Source of the DNA: Flavobacteriales bacterium
Lineage (GTDB): Bacteria > Bacteroidota > Bacteroidia > Flavobacteriales_F > PHOS-HE28
Assembly (NCBI GenBank): GCA_020635655.1
Contig: JACJZI010000012.1
Span: 1-64,000 of the forward strand
Reading direction: 5' to 3'
Length of the DNA stretch: 64,000 nucleotides
Shown here piece after piece: positions 47,393 to 54,770 of this stretch. Numbering within the stretch: the stretch's first letter is position 1; every line of letters begins with the position of its first letter. The position numbers were made by a program, and so were the translations under genes. The notes under the pieces were generated by a model that worked only from the letters and a program-made list of their open reading frames with translations, did no database searches and was not told the DNA's origin.

Positions 47393-48624
47393 CAACGGTC
47401 GTAGCTCATGCCCTTCACGCGCAGGGTGGCCCCGGTGCGCACGTTGAAGGGGTGCCCGGTGAGGTAGACGCGCGCGGCGCCGGTGTGCAGCGGGAAGAAG
47501 TTGTCCAGCGTGTAGCTGCCGCCATAGGCGCCCGCATCCCCGATGCTCAGGTCCAGGTCGTAGAACACGGGTGCGGGATTGCCGCCATCGATGCAGCTGG
47601 GTGCGCTGCTGAAGGTGCCGTCGGTGTTCAACGTGATCGCCTCGTTGGTCGTGTTGTTCGCGGTGAAGGTGAAGCCCGCGTCGATCGGTGTGCTCACGTT
47701 GTTCGAGACGTGGTTGTAGTACACGTTGATCTGGCCCTGGTTCCCGCTGTCGTTGTTGACCCCCCGGTTCGTGCCGCTCCAGGTGCGGGTGATCACGTTG
47801 TTCATGATCTCCCACACGCTGCCGGAATTGGTATTGGCCATGTCGATGCCGTAGGTGGTGAACTGACCGGTGTAGGCGGTGATGGTATTGTTCCAGATCA
47901 GGTTCTGCACCCCGTTCGTGTTTCCGGCATAGACCTGGATGCCCATCCACCCGTGTTGGATGTAGTTGTTCCGGATGTGCACCACCTGGGCCTCGGTGTC
48001 CACGAAGATGCCCTCATAGCTGACGATGCCCTTGATCTTGTTGCCGATGATGGCGCACGTGTCCAGCGGGGAGGATGTATTGTTGGTGGACACTTCGATG
48101 GCGGGGGCGCTGGTCTGTGAGGCGTCGATGTCACAGCCCACCACGTTGCCGAAGTTGAGGTCCACGGCGCCGTTCTCCAGGGTGCAGCCTTCGATCTCGG
48201 CCTGGAACATGTCGGTCCCCAGGGTGATGTCGCCGTTCACCAGGTGGCTGTCCAGCACGCGCACGGTGGTGCCGCGGATGGTGCCCCCGTTGGTAAAGGT
48301 GATGCCGCCGGAGGTGTTGTACATGCTCACGATCGTCACCGTGCGACCGGTCGCGCCGGTGATGGTGTAAGAGCCCTGCACGTAGAAGAAGTCGTCGTTG
48401 TCATAGCTCAGGAACTCCAGGCTGTGGGCCACGGAGATGTTCTCGATCCAGGGGATGTTGCCCGCGCGGTTCTTGATGATGATGCGGTCGCCATCGACGG
48501 CCGCGCTGACGGCTGCCGTGATGCTGGCATAGGCGGGGGGCTGGCCGAATTCCTCCACCACACGGTCGGTGGCCAGCAGCGGCAGGGTGGTGAACAGGGC
48601 GGTGGTCAGAAGAAAGGACTTCAT
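47392..48624 (-). CDS. Secreted right-handed beta-helix protein without sorting tail
   Basis: 410 aa. Signal peptide MKSFLLTTALFTTLPLLA. The body is a parallel beta-helix: YASITAAVSAAVDGDRIIIK opening, then rungs rich in Asn and Thr (IIGNKIKGIVSYEGIFVDTE, IRNNYIQHGWMGIQVYAG). It ends RVYLTGHPFNVRTGATLRVK, with no type A tail, unlike most secreted proteins in the window. It may rely on the sorting domain of the coupled protein just downstream or be exported by another route. Such helices often bind or cleave polysaccharides, but no catalytic residues were recognised. TACCTTCA lies 20 nt upstream of the ATG. Confidence 0.8.
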   Translation of the reverse strand: MKSFLLTTALFTTLPLLATDRVVEEFGQPPAYASITAAVSAAVDGDRIIIKNRAGNIPWIENISVAHSLEFLSYDNDDFFYVQGSYTITGATGRTVTIVSMYNTSGGITFTNGGTIRGTTVRVLDSHLVNGDITLGTDMFQAEIEGCTLENGAVDLNFGNVVGCDIDASQTSAPAIEVSTNNTSSPLDTCAIIGNKIKGIVSYEGIFVDTEAQVVHIRNNYIQHGWMGIQVYAGNTNGVQNLIWNNTITAYTGQFTTYGIDMANTNSGSVWEIMNNVITRTWSGTNRGVNNDSGNQGQINVYYNHVSNNVSTPIDAGFTFTANNTTNEAITLNTDGTFSSAPSCIDGGNPAPVFYDLDLSIGDAGAYGGSYTLDNFFPLHTGAARVYLTGHPFNVRTGATLRVKGMSYDR

Positions 48625-48644
48625 CGGGCAGGTTTTGGACGGGG

Positions 48645-48652
48645 TGAAGGTA
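48645..48652 (-). promoter_or_regulatory. TAnnTTTG-like -7 element (beta-helix gene)
   Basis: The minus strand reads TACCTTCA, 20 nt before the ATG at 48624. Confidence 0.35.
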
Positions 48653-48763
48653 GAAGGATCACCCGACGGGGATCGGACCCGCGACCAACGTCCGCCAAAG
48701 CCGGCTGGAGCGGGCGGATCAGGAGAAGGCCCCGTCCGGAAGGGGGGCGGTGTGCCCGAAGAA

Positions 48764-49714
48764 CTAGGGCATTTGCTCGGCGCGCACGGCGGTCGGCACG
48801 GTGCCTCCGATGTTCACCAGGATCGGGTCGCGGTCATTGCCGGCGCCGGCGTATTTCACCGTGCCGTCCATGGTCACATCGGTAGGCAGATAGCCGGTCA
48901 CGGTGTTCGTCGGAATGGTGCCCCCGATGGCCACCAGGATCGGGTCGCGGTCGTTGCTGGCACCGGCGTATTTCACCTGTGCATCATCCACCGTGTTGCC
49001 GGACCAGCTCATGTAGGTGCCGCTCGCCACATGCTGTGCATCGGTGCCATAGGTGGGCGTGCTGCCATCGGTCAGGTCCACGGCCACCGGCGTGCTGCTC
49101 AAGGCCACGGTGTTGAAGGTCAGGACCGACAGGTGGTTGCGGTGCTGCACACTGATGTAGTAGTCGTCGGCGGGCACATTGAAGCTCACCGGGGAGGTGC
49201 CGTCCACGTCCACCACATCGCCGTCGCGTTGCACCAGCGCGCAGCGTGTGGCCAGCACGTTGGTGTTGTCGTTCTTGTCGCGCAGCTCCAGGAAGATCCA
49301 GTCCACGATGGCGTCGTTGCCGGTCACTGCCAGCACCGGGGCCTCGGTGCTTTCACCACCACCGCCCACCTGGGTGTAGCCCAGTGCGGTGTAGGGTTCG
49401 TTCAGGGGCAGGAACCCGCCGGAGCGCAGGCCATCGTTCATCAACCCGCTGCCGCTGTCGTACGGTCCCTGCAACAGGTTGCGCACGTTCAGTTTGATCT
49501 TCACCGGGTCGGCCTGATGGAAGCCCTGGGTGAGGATGTTCGTACCGTTGTCCAGGGTCGCCACGGCCACTTCGCCGACCGTCCAGTCCAATGTTACGCC
49601 GCCGGTGGTGCCGCTGCGGCCCGCCGATGCGATCACCGTCGGGGACAGGCTTTGGGCGTTCAGCGACCCTGTCAGCGTGAGTAGGGCGAACGGAAGGATG
49701 TGGTAGCGGATCAT
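48764..49714 (-). CDS. Secreted protein ending in two dockerin-like VKYAG repeats
   Basis: 316 aa from ATG 49714. Signal peptide MIRYHILPFALLTLTGSLNA. The opening GGVTLDWTVGEVAVATL is a motif commonly found at the start of Bacteroidota T9SS-linked proteins. The middle (residues about 70-230) is a beta domain with DGDVVDVDGTSPVSFNVPAD and YYISVQHRNHLSV. The last about 80 residues are two copies of the module VKYAGASNDRDPILVAIGGT and VKYAGAGNDRDPILVNIGGT, preceded by acidic DG loops, ending AVRAEQMP. No type A tail is present. The same module occurs in the PQQ sugar dehydrogenase. It is a single-gene unit with a promoter-like word 4 nt upstream. Confidence 0.8.
   Translation of the reverse strand: MIRYHILPFALLTLTGSLNAQSLSPTVIASAGRSGTTGGVTLDWTVGEVAVATLDNGTNILTQGFHQADPVKIKLNVRNLLQGPYDSGSGLMNDGLRSGGFLPLNEPYTALGYTQVGGGGESTEAPVLAVTGNDAIVDWIFLELRDKNDNTNVLATRCALVQRDGDVVDVDGTSPVSFNVPADDYYISVQHRNHLSVLTFNTVALSSTPVAVDLTDGSTPTYGTDAQHVASGTYMSWSGNTVDDAQVKYAGASNDRDPILVAIGGTIPTNTVTGYLPTDVTMDGTVKYAGAGNDRDPILVNIGGTVPTAVRAEQMP
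48800..48990 (-). repeat. Tandem 117-bp repeat encoding the dockerin-like module
   Basis: Two units offset by 117 bp (39 codons), sharing GGATCGGGTCGCGGTC and the complement of GTGAAATACGCCGG. They are divergent copies of the module also found at 27721-27960. Confidence 0.7.
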
Positions 49715-49718
49715 GGGA

Positions 49719-49726
49719 CGAACGTA
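49719..49726 (-). promoter_or_regulatory. TAnnTTTG-like -7 element (VKYAG protein)
   Basis: The minus strand reads TACGTTCG, ending 4 nt before the ATG at 49714, giving a predicted leaderless start. Confidence 0.45.
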
Positions 49727-49808
49727 CTTGGAGAGCAAGTTAGGTGATCTGTTGTTCAATGCAAACCGGGATGGGCCTCGGACCGATCGGTTCGTGCCGA
49801 TCACCGGA

Positions 49809-50696
49809 CTACGCCCGATCGATCTTCACCGAGGTCATCGCCAGCGAACCAGCCAAGGGCTCGTCATTGAACAGCGAGACGGCCTCGCCCTTCCCCTGCA
49901 GGGCCAGTGCATAGAGCAGTGGCAGATAGTGTTCCGGTGTGGGGATCGCCAGCTGGAAGGCGCGTCCCTGATCGGCATAGCGTTGCAGCGCAAGGTGATC
50001 ACCGGACAGGATCAGCTCCTTCATCCGCGCGCGCGCCTCCAGCGCCCAATCGTATCCATAGGGGTCATCGAGATGGTCCCAGGCGACCAGCCCCAGGTTG
50101 TGCACCATGTTGCCGCTGCCGATGATCAGCACGCCCTTGTCGCGCAACGGTGCGAGCTGTCGCGCCAGCGCATAGTGCTGTTCGGCGTTCATGCCGCGAT
50201 CGAGGCTGAGCTGCACCACGGGGACATCCGCCTGCGGGTAGAGGTGCTTGATCACCGACCAGGCGCCATGGTCGAGGCCCCAGCTTTGGTCCATGCCGAC
50301 GGGCGTTGGTGCCAGGAGCCGATGCGCGTCCTCCGCCAATTGCGGATCGCCGGGCGCGGGGTATTGCACGGCATACAGTTCAGGAGGGAAGCCCCCGAAA
50401 TCGTGGATGGTGCGTGGCCGTTCCATGGCGGTGACCTGCATGCCCCGCGTTTCCCAATGCGCCGAGACGCAGAGGATCGCGGTCGGCCTGGGCAGTTCCC
50501 TTCCCATTTGTCGGAACCCGGCCACGAAGCGATTTTCCTCGATCGCGTTCATCGGACTGCCATGACCGAGGAAGAGCACGGGCATGCGCGGCGTGGGGCC
50601 GAGGTCGTCGGTGAGGCGGGCGAAAGTGCGAAGGTCCATCAGGGCGGCGGCGGCCGGCAGCACGGCCATCATCCGGACGAAGTGCTGCCGGTCCAT
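49809..50696 (-). CDS. 4,5-DOPA dioxygenase extradiol-like enzyme
   Basis: 295 aa, class III extradiol ring-cleavage superfamily (YgiD/LigB-like). Expected metal ligands are visible: LFLGHGSPMNAI, SAHWETRGMQV, and the GLDHGAWSVIKHLYPQADV region with His and Asp. The motif SGNMVHNLGLVAWD also fits. YgiD converts L-DOPA or related catechols; in bacteria the true substrate is unclear. The N-terminus has a hydrophobic run (MMAVLPAAAALM) that looks like a weak Tat/Sec-type segment (MDRQHFVRMM before it), unusual for a cytosolic dioxygenase. A perfect TAATTTTG element ends 5 nt before the ATG. Confidence 0.9.
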   Translation of the reverse strand: MDRQHFVRMMAVLPAAAALMDLRTFARLTDDLGPTPRMPVLFLGHGSPMNAIEENRFVAGFRQMGRELPRPTAILCVSAHWETRGMQVTAMERPRTIHDFGGFPPELYAVQYPAPGDPQLAEDAHRLLAPTPVGMDQSWGLDHGAWSVIKHLYPQADVPVVQLSLDRGMNAEQHYALARQLAPLRDKGVLIIGSGNMVHNLGLVAWDHLDDPYGYDWALEARARMKELILSGDHLALQRYADQGRAFQLAIPTPEHYLPLLYALALQGKGEAVSLFNDEPLAGSLAMTSVKIDRA

Positions 50697-50701
50697 GGAT
50701 C

Positions 50702-50709
50702 AAAATTAC
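50702..50709 (-). promoter_or_regulatory. TAnnTTTG -7 promoter element (DOPA dioxygenase-like gene)
   Basis: The minus strand reads TAATTTTG, a perfect match, ending 5 nt before the ATG at 50696. Confidence 0.55.
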
Positions 50710-50725
50710 TACGCGTGGTCGGTCG

Positions 50726-51136
50726 TCACTCCACCGTCACCCGATAGGCGTCCGCCCGGATCAGGGTCTGTGGTCCGAGCTCGTGGAAGCCCTCCACCAC
50801 CGGGGTGTCGGCGATGTCGTTCACGCCGGGGGGCAGCAGGAAGTAGCGCGTGAAGGGCGTGCCATCAAGCTGGCGGAAAAGCACCTTCACCTCCTTGCGG
50901 TCGGTGATGCTGTCCGGTCGCAGGGGCTGCACGGCCAGCAGGTCCTCGGAGAGGATGCGGTCACGCGGTGTGAGGTGGAGGATGGCGCCCTTGAACGTAG
51001 GACGCCAGTCGGTGGGCAGGATGCGCACATAGCTCGTGCCGTCCGCCAGGGTGAACAGGAACTCACCACTGGACTGTGCCGCAGCGGGCCCGGCCGCGAG
51101 CAGGACCAGACCGATCATCGGGGACCGCAGGGACAT
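50726..51136 (-). CDS. Small secreted protein of unknown function
   Basis: 136 aa. Signal peptide MSLRSPMIGLVLLAAGPAAA. Mature part is beta-rich: GEFLFTLADGTSYVRILP, KEVKVLFRQLDGTPFTRYFL and ending AYRVTVE. There are no Cys, transmembrane helix, lipobox or sorting tail, so it is probably periplasmic. No family recognised. It lies 30 bp upstream of the DOPA dioxygenase-like gene and carries its own TACCTTTA element 7 nt before its ATG. Confidence 0.6.
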   Translation of the reverse strand: MSLRSPMIGLVLLAAGPAAAQSSGEFLFTLADGTSYVRILPTDWRPTFKGAILHLTPRDRILSEDLLAVQPLRPDSITDRKEVKVLFRQLDGTPFTRYFLLPPGVNDIADTPVVEGFHELGPQTLIRADAYRVTVE

Positions 51137-51143
51137 GGTCCCA

Positions 51144-51151
51144 TAAAGGTA
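51144..51151 (-). promoter_or_regulatory. TAnnTTTG-like -7 element (small secreted protein)
   Basis: The minus strand reads TACCTTTA, one base from consensus, ending 7 nt before the ATG at 51136. Confidence 0.4.
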
Positions 51152-51234
51152 CCCTGAACGCAGCGGCGACCCGAAGGAGAGCGACCATCATCGCCGATGC
51201 GCATACGCACCGGCAGATCGCGGGGCGACCGTCG

Positions 51235-51861
51235 CTACTTAGAATTGACGTAGCGGACGGTCGGTCCACAGACCGTGGGACAGGGATCACCACAGAGCTT
51301 GATGAAGCCTTCGCCTTCACCCAGGTCCACCACCCTGTCCTGCTCGATGGTCGCTGCGGTGAGCCGCATGGTATTGCCATTCGCGCACATGTCAGGTGTG
51401 ATGTGAAGCGCCTGGCAACCATTGACCGCGAGCAGGGCCTCGATCTCGGCCCTGGAGAAGGATGTGCTGTAGGACGGATGTTCCATCGCTTCCATGCGTG
51501 CACAGGCATCGTGGGCCTCGTTGGCGCTCAGGTGGGCCACCGTGGGTCTGCCCTTCACCATGCCCATGTCGATCACGTAGGGCTTTTCAAGATCCCCGGC
51601 GACCTCATTGCCCTCCGCATCGATCGCGATGGCCATCACCGTGCCCTGCTCCGACGAGGCCGACGCCATGACATTGTAGAAGCGCACACCTGCGCGTTCC
51701 GTGCCATGCAGCAGATCGCTGAGGGACGTGGCGTCGAAGATGGCCTCCACGAACCCCGGGTCGGGATCGGAGCCACCCGTGTTCGGGCCGTCGGGGACCA
51801 CCGCCTGGGAGGTGGAGCGGAACAACAGGATCGCGGTGAGCAGGAGCAGTGAGCGCGTCAT
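51235..51861 (-). CDS. Secreted protein of unknown function
   Basis: 208 aa from ATG 51861. Signal peptide MTRSLLLLTAILLFRSTSQA. A first acidic/Gly segment (DGPNTGGSDPDPG) is followed by a mixed alpha/beta domain (VRFYNVMASASSEQGTVMAI, AHLSANEAHDACARMEAMEH, SRAEIEALLAVNGCQALHI) with four Cys (CGDPCPTVCGPT) near the C-terminus. There is no sorting tail. The early segment GVRFYNVMASAS and the Cys cluster do not match a family I recognise. It is possibly a periplasmic or surface protein with disulfides. Confidence 0.65.
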   Translation of the reverse strand: MTRSLLLLTAILLFRSTSQAVVPDGPNTGGSDPDPGFVEAIFDATSLSDLLHGTERAGVRFYNVMASASSEQGTVMAIAIDAEGNEVAGDLEKPYVIDMGMVKGRPTVAHLSANEAHDACARMEAMEHPSYSTSFSRAEIEALLAVNGCQALHITPDMCANGNTMRLTAATIEQDRVVDLGEGEGFIKLCGDPCPTVCGPTVRYVNSK

Positions 51862-51931
51862 GGGATGGGGGGGATGAAAAGCCAAAATAGACAGATCCCG
51901 CTTATCTCCGCCCCCCGGACCTGCGGAACGC

Positions 51932-51939
51932 TATCTTGA
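51932..51939 (+). promoter_or_regulatory. TAnnTTTG-like -7 element (cyclase gene)
   Basis: TATCTTGA, ending 4 nt before the GTG at 51944. Confidence 0.35.
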
Positions 51940-51943
51940 CCAC

Positions 51944-53815
51944 GTGCCGACCGCCAGCCCGGACCCGTCCAGACCGGCCCATTGGGCCATGGCGCTTCCG
52001 TGGGCGCTGGTCCTCCTGATGCTGTTGCCGAGCGCCGTGATGCACGCTCAGGGAAGCGAAGGACCGAACGCCTGGCAGTTCCTTCTGGAAAGGTCCGATT
52101 CGGCAAAGAACTCCGGCCGCTACGAGGAAGCCCTGACGCTGCTTGATTCAGCGATGGTCCGGTCGCACGTCGCGCATGATCAGCACGCGGTCGGCGAGGT
52201 GCTCGTGCGCCAGGCCTTCCTGCGGCAGATGCTTGGACAGTACGACCAGGCCCTGATGCTGCTCTATCGGGCATTGACCATCCGGGAGGCCACCGACGAT
52301 CAGCGCGGTCTGGCCGAGGTGGAGAACAACATCGGCTCGATCCACCAGAACCAGAAGAACTACGACAAGGCCCGGGAATATTATCAGCGCAGTCTGGCGA
52401 TCTACGACCGGCTCGGCATGCGGCGCGAGGTGGGCAAGTGCTACAACAATTTCGGCGCGTTGTACGAGGATATGGGACGACCCGCCGAGGCACAGACCTA
52501 TCACCGGCACAGCCTGGCGATCTGGGAAGCGTTGCGGGACACCGGCTGGATCGGCGTGAGCGACATGCACCTGGGTACCTGCCAGCAATTGCTCGGCCAT
52601 CTCGATTCGGCGCGCTATTACCTGATGGCCAGCAAGGAGGCGCTGGGAACACGCAATGGCTCCTACCACCTCGGATTGGTCAATGTGCTTTTGGGCAACA
52701 ACGAACGGATGGCCGGCAGACCGCGCTCGGCCCTGCGCTATTGCGGGGAGGCGCTGCGCATCGCCGAGGGGATGAACATCCTGCCCTTCGAGCAACGTGC
52801 CTGTGAATGCCTCTACCAGGCCTACGATGATCTGGGCGAGAAGGGCAGCGCGTTGGAGATGTACAAGCGCGACATCCAGCTCCGTGATTCGCTGTTCGGA
52901 CAGGCCAACGTGAAGGAGATGACCCGCATCGAACTGGCCCATGCCTACGCCCAGAAGCAGCTCACCGACAGCCTCGATCGGGCAAGGACGCGGCTGGAGG
53001 AGGAATTGAGGCACCAGGCGGCGTTGTCACGCGAACGCGAAGGCCGCAACATCGCCGTGTTCAGCGGGATCGGCATACTGGCATTGGCCTTCGGGCTCTG
53101 GCGACGACTGGTCTACGTGCGCCGGTCGCGGGCCCGGATCCAATACGAGCGGGAGCGATCGGACCAGCTGCTGCTGAACATCCTGCCCGCGGCGGTGGCC
53201 CAGGAGCTGAAGGACCACGGCCGTGCCGAGGCCCGCGACTTCCCCCGGGTCACCATCCTCTTCACCGACCTCAAGGACTTCACGGCGATCAGCGAGCGCA
53301 TGACCGCCCAGGACCTGGTGGCCGAGATCCATGCCTGCTTCCAGGCCTTCGACACCGTGATGGAGCGCTATGGCATCGAGAAGATCAAGACGATCGGCGA
53401 TGCCTACATGGCCGCCGGGGGGTTGCCCGATCCGGAACGCGGCACCCCGCTGGACGTGGTCCATGCCGCACTGGACATGCAGGCGCTCATGCGCGCCCGC
53501 AAGGCCGGGCGCGACGCACAAGGTCTGCCCGCCTTCGAGATGCGCGTCGGGATCCATACCGGTCCCGTGGTCGCGGGCATCGTCGGCAGCAAGAAGTTCC
53601 AATACGATGTCTGGGGCGACACGGTGAACACCGCCAGTCGCATGGAAAGCGCCGGGGATACCGGCCTGGTCAACATCAGCGCGGCCACCCATGCACTGGT
53701 GAAGGACGCACCGGACCTGGTCTTCACCGAGCGCGGCATGGTGAAGGTGAAGGGCAAGGGCGCGCTGGGAATGTACTTCGTCGGACGGGTCACGGACGGG
53801 GTCCGCACCGCATAG
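51944..53815 (+). CDS. TPR-containing class III adenylate/guanylate cyclase
   Basis: 623 aa. GTG start is supported by the promoter spacing; ATG 51989 is an alternative. An N-terminal signal-like helix (MALPWALVLLMLLPSAVMHA) is followed by about 5-6 TPR repeats (residues about 45-340: RYEEALTLLDSAMV, AEVENNIGSIHQNQKNYDKA, CYNNFGALYEDMGRPAEA) facing the periplasm. Then a coiled linker and a transmembrane helix (GRNIAVFSGIGILALAFGLW), and the cytosolic class III cyclase domain: metal-binding Asp in ILFTDLKDFTAIS, KTIGDAYMAAGG (Lys, substrate specificity), YDVWGDTVNTASRMES (Asp and Asn). The Lys/Asp pair favours ATP. It may sense periplasmic protein or peptide partners through the TPRs. Confidence 0.92.
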   Translation: MPTASPDPSRPAHWAMALPWALVLLMLLPSAVMHAQGSEGPNAWQFLLERSDSAKNSGRYEEALTLLDSAMVRSHVAHDQHAVGEVLVRQAFLRQMLGQYDQALMLLYRALTIREATDDQRGLAEVENNIGSIHQNQKNYDKAREYYQRSLAIYDRLGMRREVGKCYNNFGALYEDMGRPAEAQTYHRHSLAIWEALRDTGWIGVSDMHLGTCQQLLGHLDSARYYLMASKEALGTRNGSYHLGLVNVLLGNNERMAGRPRSALRYCGEALRIAEGMNILPFEQRACECLYQAYDDLGEKGSALEMYKRDIQLRDSLFGQANVKEMTRIELAHAYAQKQLTDSLDRARTRLEEELRHQAALSREREGRNIAVFSGIGILALAFGLWRRLVYVRRSRARIQYERERSDQLLLNILPAAVAQELKDHGRAEARDFPRVTILFTDLKDFTAISERMTAQDLVAEIHACFQAFDTVMERYGIEKIKTIGDAYMAAGGLPDPERGTPLDVVHAALDMQALMRARKAGRDAQGLPAFEMRVGIHTGPVVAGIVGSKKFQYDVWGDTVNTASRMESAGDTGLVNISAATHALVKDAPDLVFTERGMVKVKGKGALGMYFVGRVTDGVRTA

Positions 53816-53884
53816 ACCGTCGGTCGACCTGGCTGGCGGAGCCGGACCACAGAACGGGATGGGATGGATCGGCCCGCGCCGCTG

Positions 53885-53892
53885 TTCCTTTG
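53885..53892 (+). promoter_or_regulatory. TAnnTTTG-like -7 element (methyltransferase)
   Basis: TTCCTTTG (T for A at position 2), ending 5 nt before the ATG at 53898. Confidence 0.35.
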
Positions 53893-53897
53893 CGGCC

Positions 53898-54749
53898 ATG
53901 CACGAAGCCCGACCCAGCCGCACCGCCATGCACGTGGCCATGCGCCGTGCCGCGCACCAGATCTTCGATGCGCGGCCACTGGTGTTGGACGATCCCATCG
54001 CCGTGCCCATCATCGGTCCCGAAGCCGAGGCGCGCGTTCGGGAGAAGGGAGGGACGGCCCGGATCGGTCGTGTCAGCCGGGCGTTCATGGTGGCGCGCAG
54101 TCGGTATGCGGAGGACAAGCTGGCCGAGGCCGTGGCAAGGGGCGTGGACCAGTACGTGGTATTGGGCGCGGGGCTTGACACGTTCGCCTACCGCGATCCT
54201 TTTCCACAGGACACCTTGCGTGTGTTCGAGGTGGACCATCCGGCCACGCAGGCCTGGAAGCGCTGGAAGCTGAAGAACGCCGGCATCGCCCTGCCGGCGA
54301 ACGTGACCTATGCGCCGGTCGACTTCGAGGAACGGACCCTTTCCGATGGGTTGACCGCCGCCGGTTTCGATGCCACCCGCCCCGCGTTCTTCTCCTGGCT
54401 CGGCGTGGTGATGTACCTGACGGACGCGGCGATCGAGGGCACGTTCCGGTACATCGCCTCGCTGCCCACGGGAAGTGGCATGGCCTTCGATGCGATCGTG
54501 CCGAACAGCGCGTTGAACTGGTTCGAGCGCATCATCCGCCACATGATCTCCCGACGGGTCCGGCGCGTGGAGGAACCCTTCATCAGCTTCTTCCGGCCGG
54601 AGGAATTGCGTGCGAAGCTGTCCAATGCCGGCTTCCACGACATCGAGATCCTCGATCCGGATGCGCTGTACGAACGATACTTCCGGAACAGATCGGACGG
54701 CCTGCGACCGATGGGCCACTCGCTCCTGGTCACCAGCGCGCAGGTCTGA
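53898..54749 (+). CDS. LCMT-family SAM-dependent methyltransferase
   Basis: 283 aa from ATG 53898 (the frame opens at 53859, but the short promoter gap favours 53898). Leucine carboxyl methyltransferase-like family (also called TIGR00027-type). Seen: SAM site YVVLGAGLDTFAYRDPF, the acidic EVDHPATQAWK, and FSWLGVVMYLTDAAIE, which is characteristic of the family (usual pattern W.EG...YL). N-terminal RTAMHVAMRRAAHQIFDARP and the SRYAEDKL motif also fit. Members methylate diverse carboxyl or hydroxyl groups, often in polyketide-type pathways. Substrate unknown. It is a single gene, convergent with the next. Confidence 0.88.
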   Translation: MHEARPSRTAMHVAMRRAAHQIFDARPLVLDDPIAVPIIGPEAEARVREKGGTARIGRVSRAFMVARSRYAEDKLAEAVARGVDQYVVLGAGLDTFAYRDPFPQDTLRVFEVDHPATQAWKRWKLKNAGIALPANVTYAPVDFEERTLSDGLTAAGFDATRPAFFSWLGVVMYLTDAAIEGTFRYIASLPTGSGMAFDAIVPNSALNWFERIIRHMISRRVRRVEEPFISFFRPEELRAKLSNAGFHDIEILDPDALYERYFRNRSDGLRPMGHSLLVTSAQV

Positions 54750-54770
54750 CCCACCACCCCCCGGCTTCGC

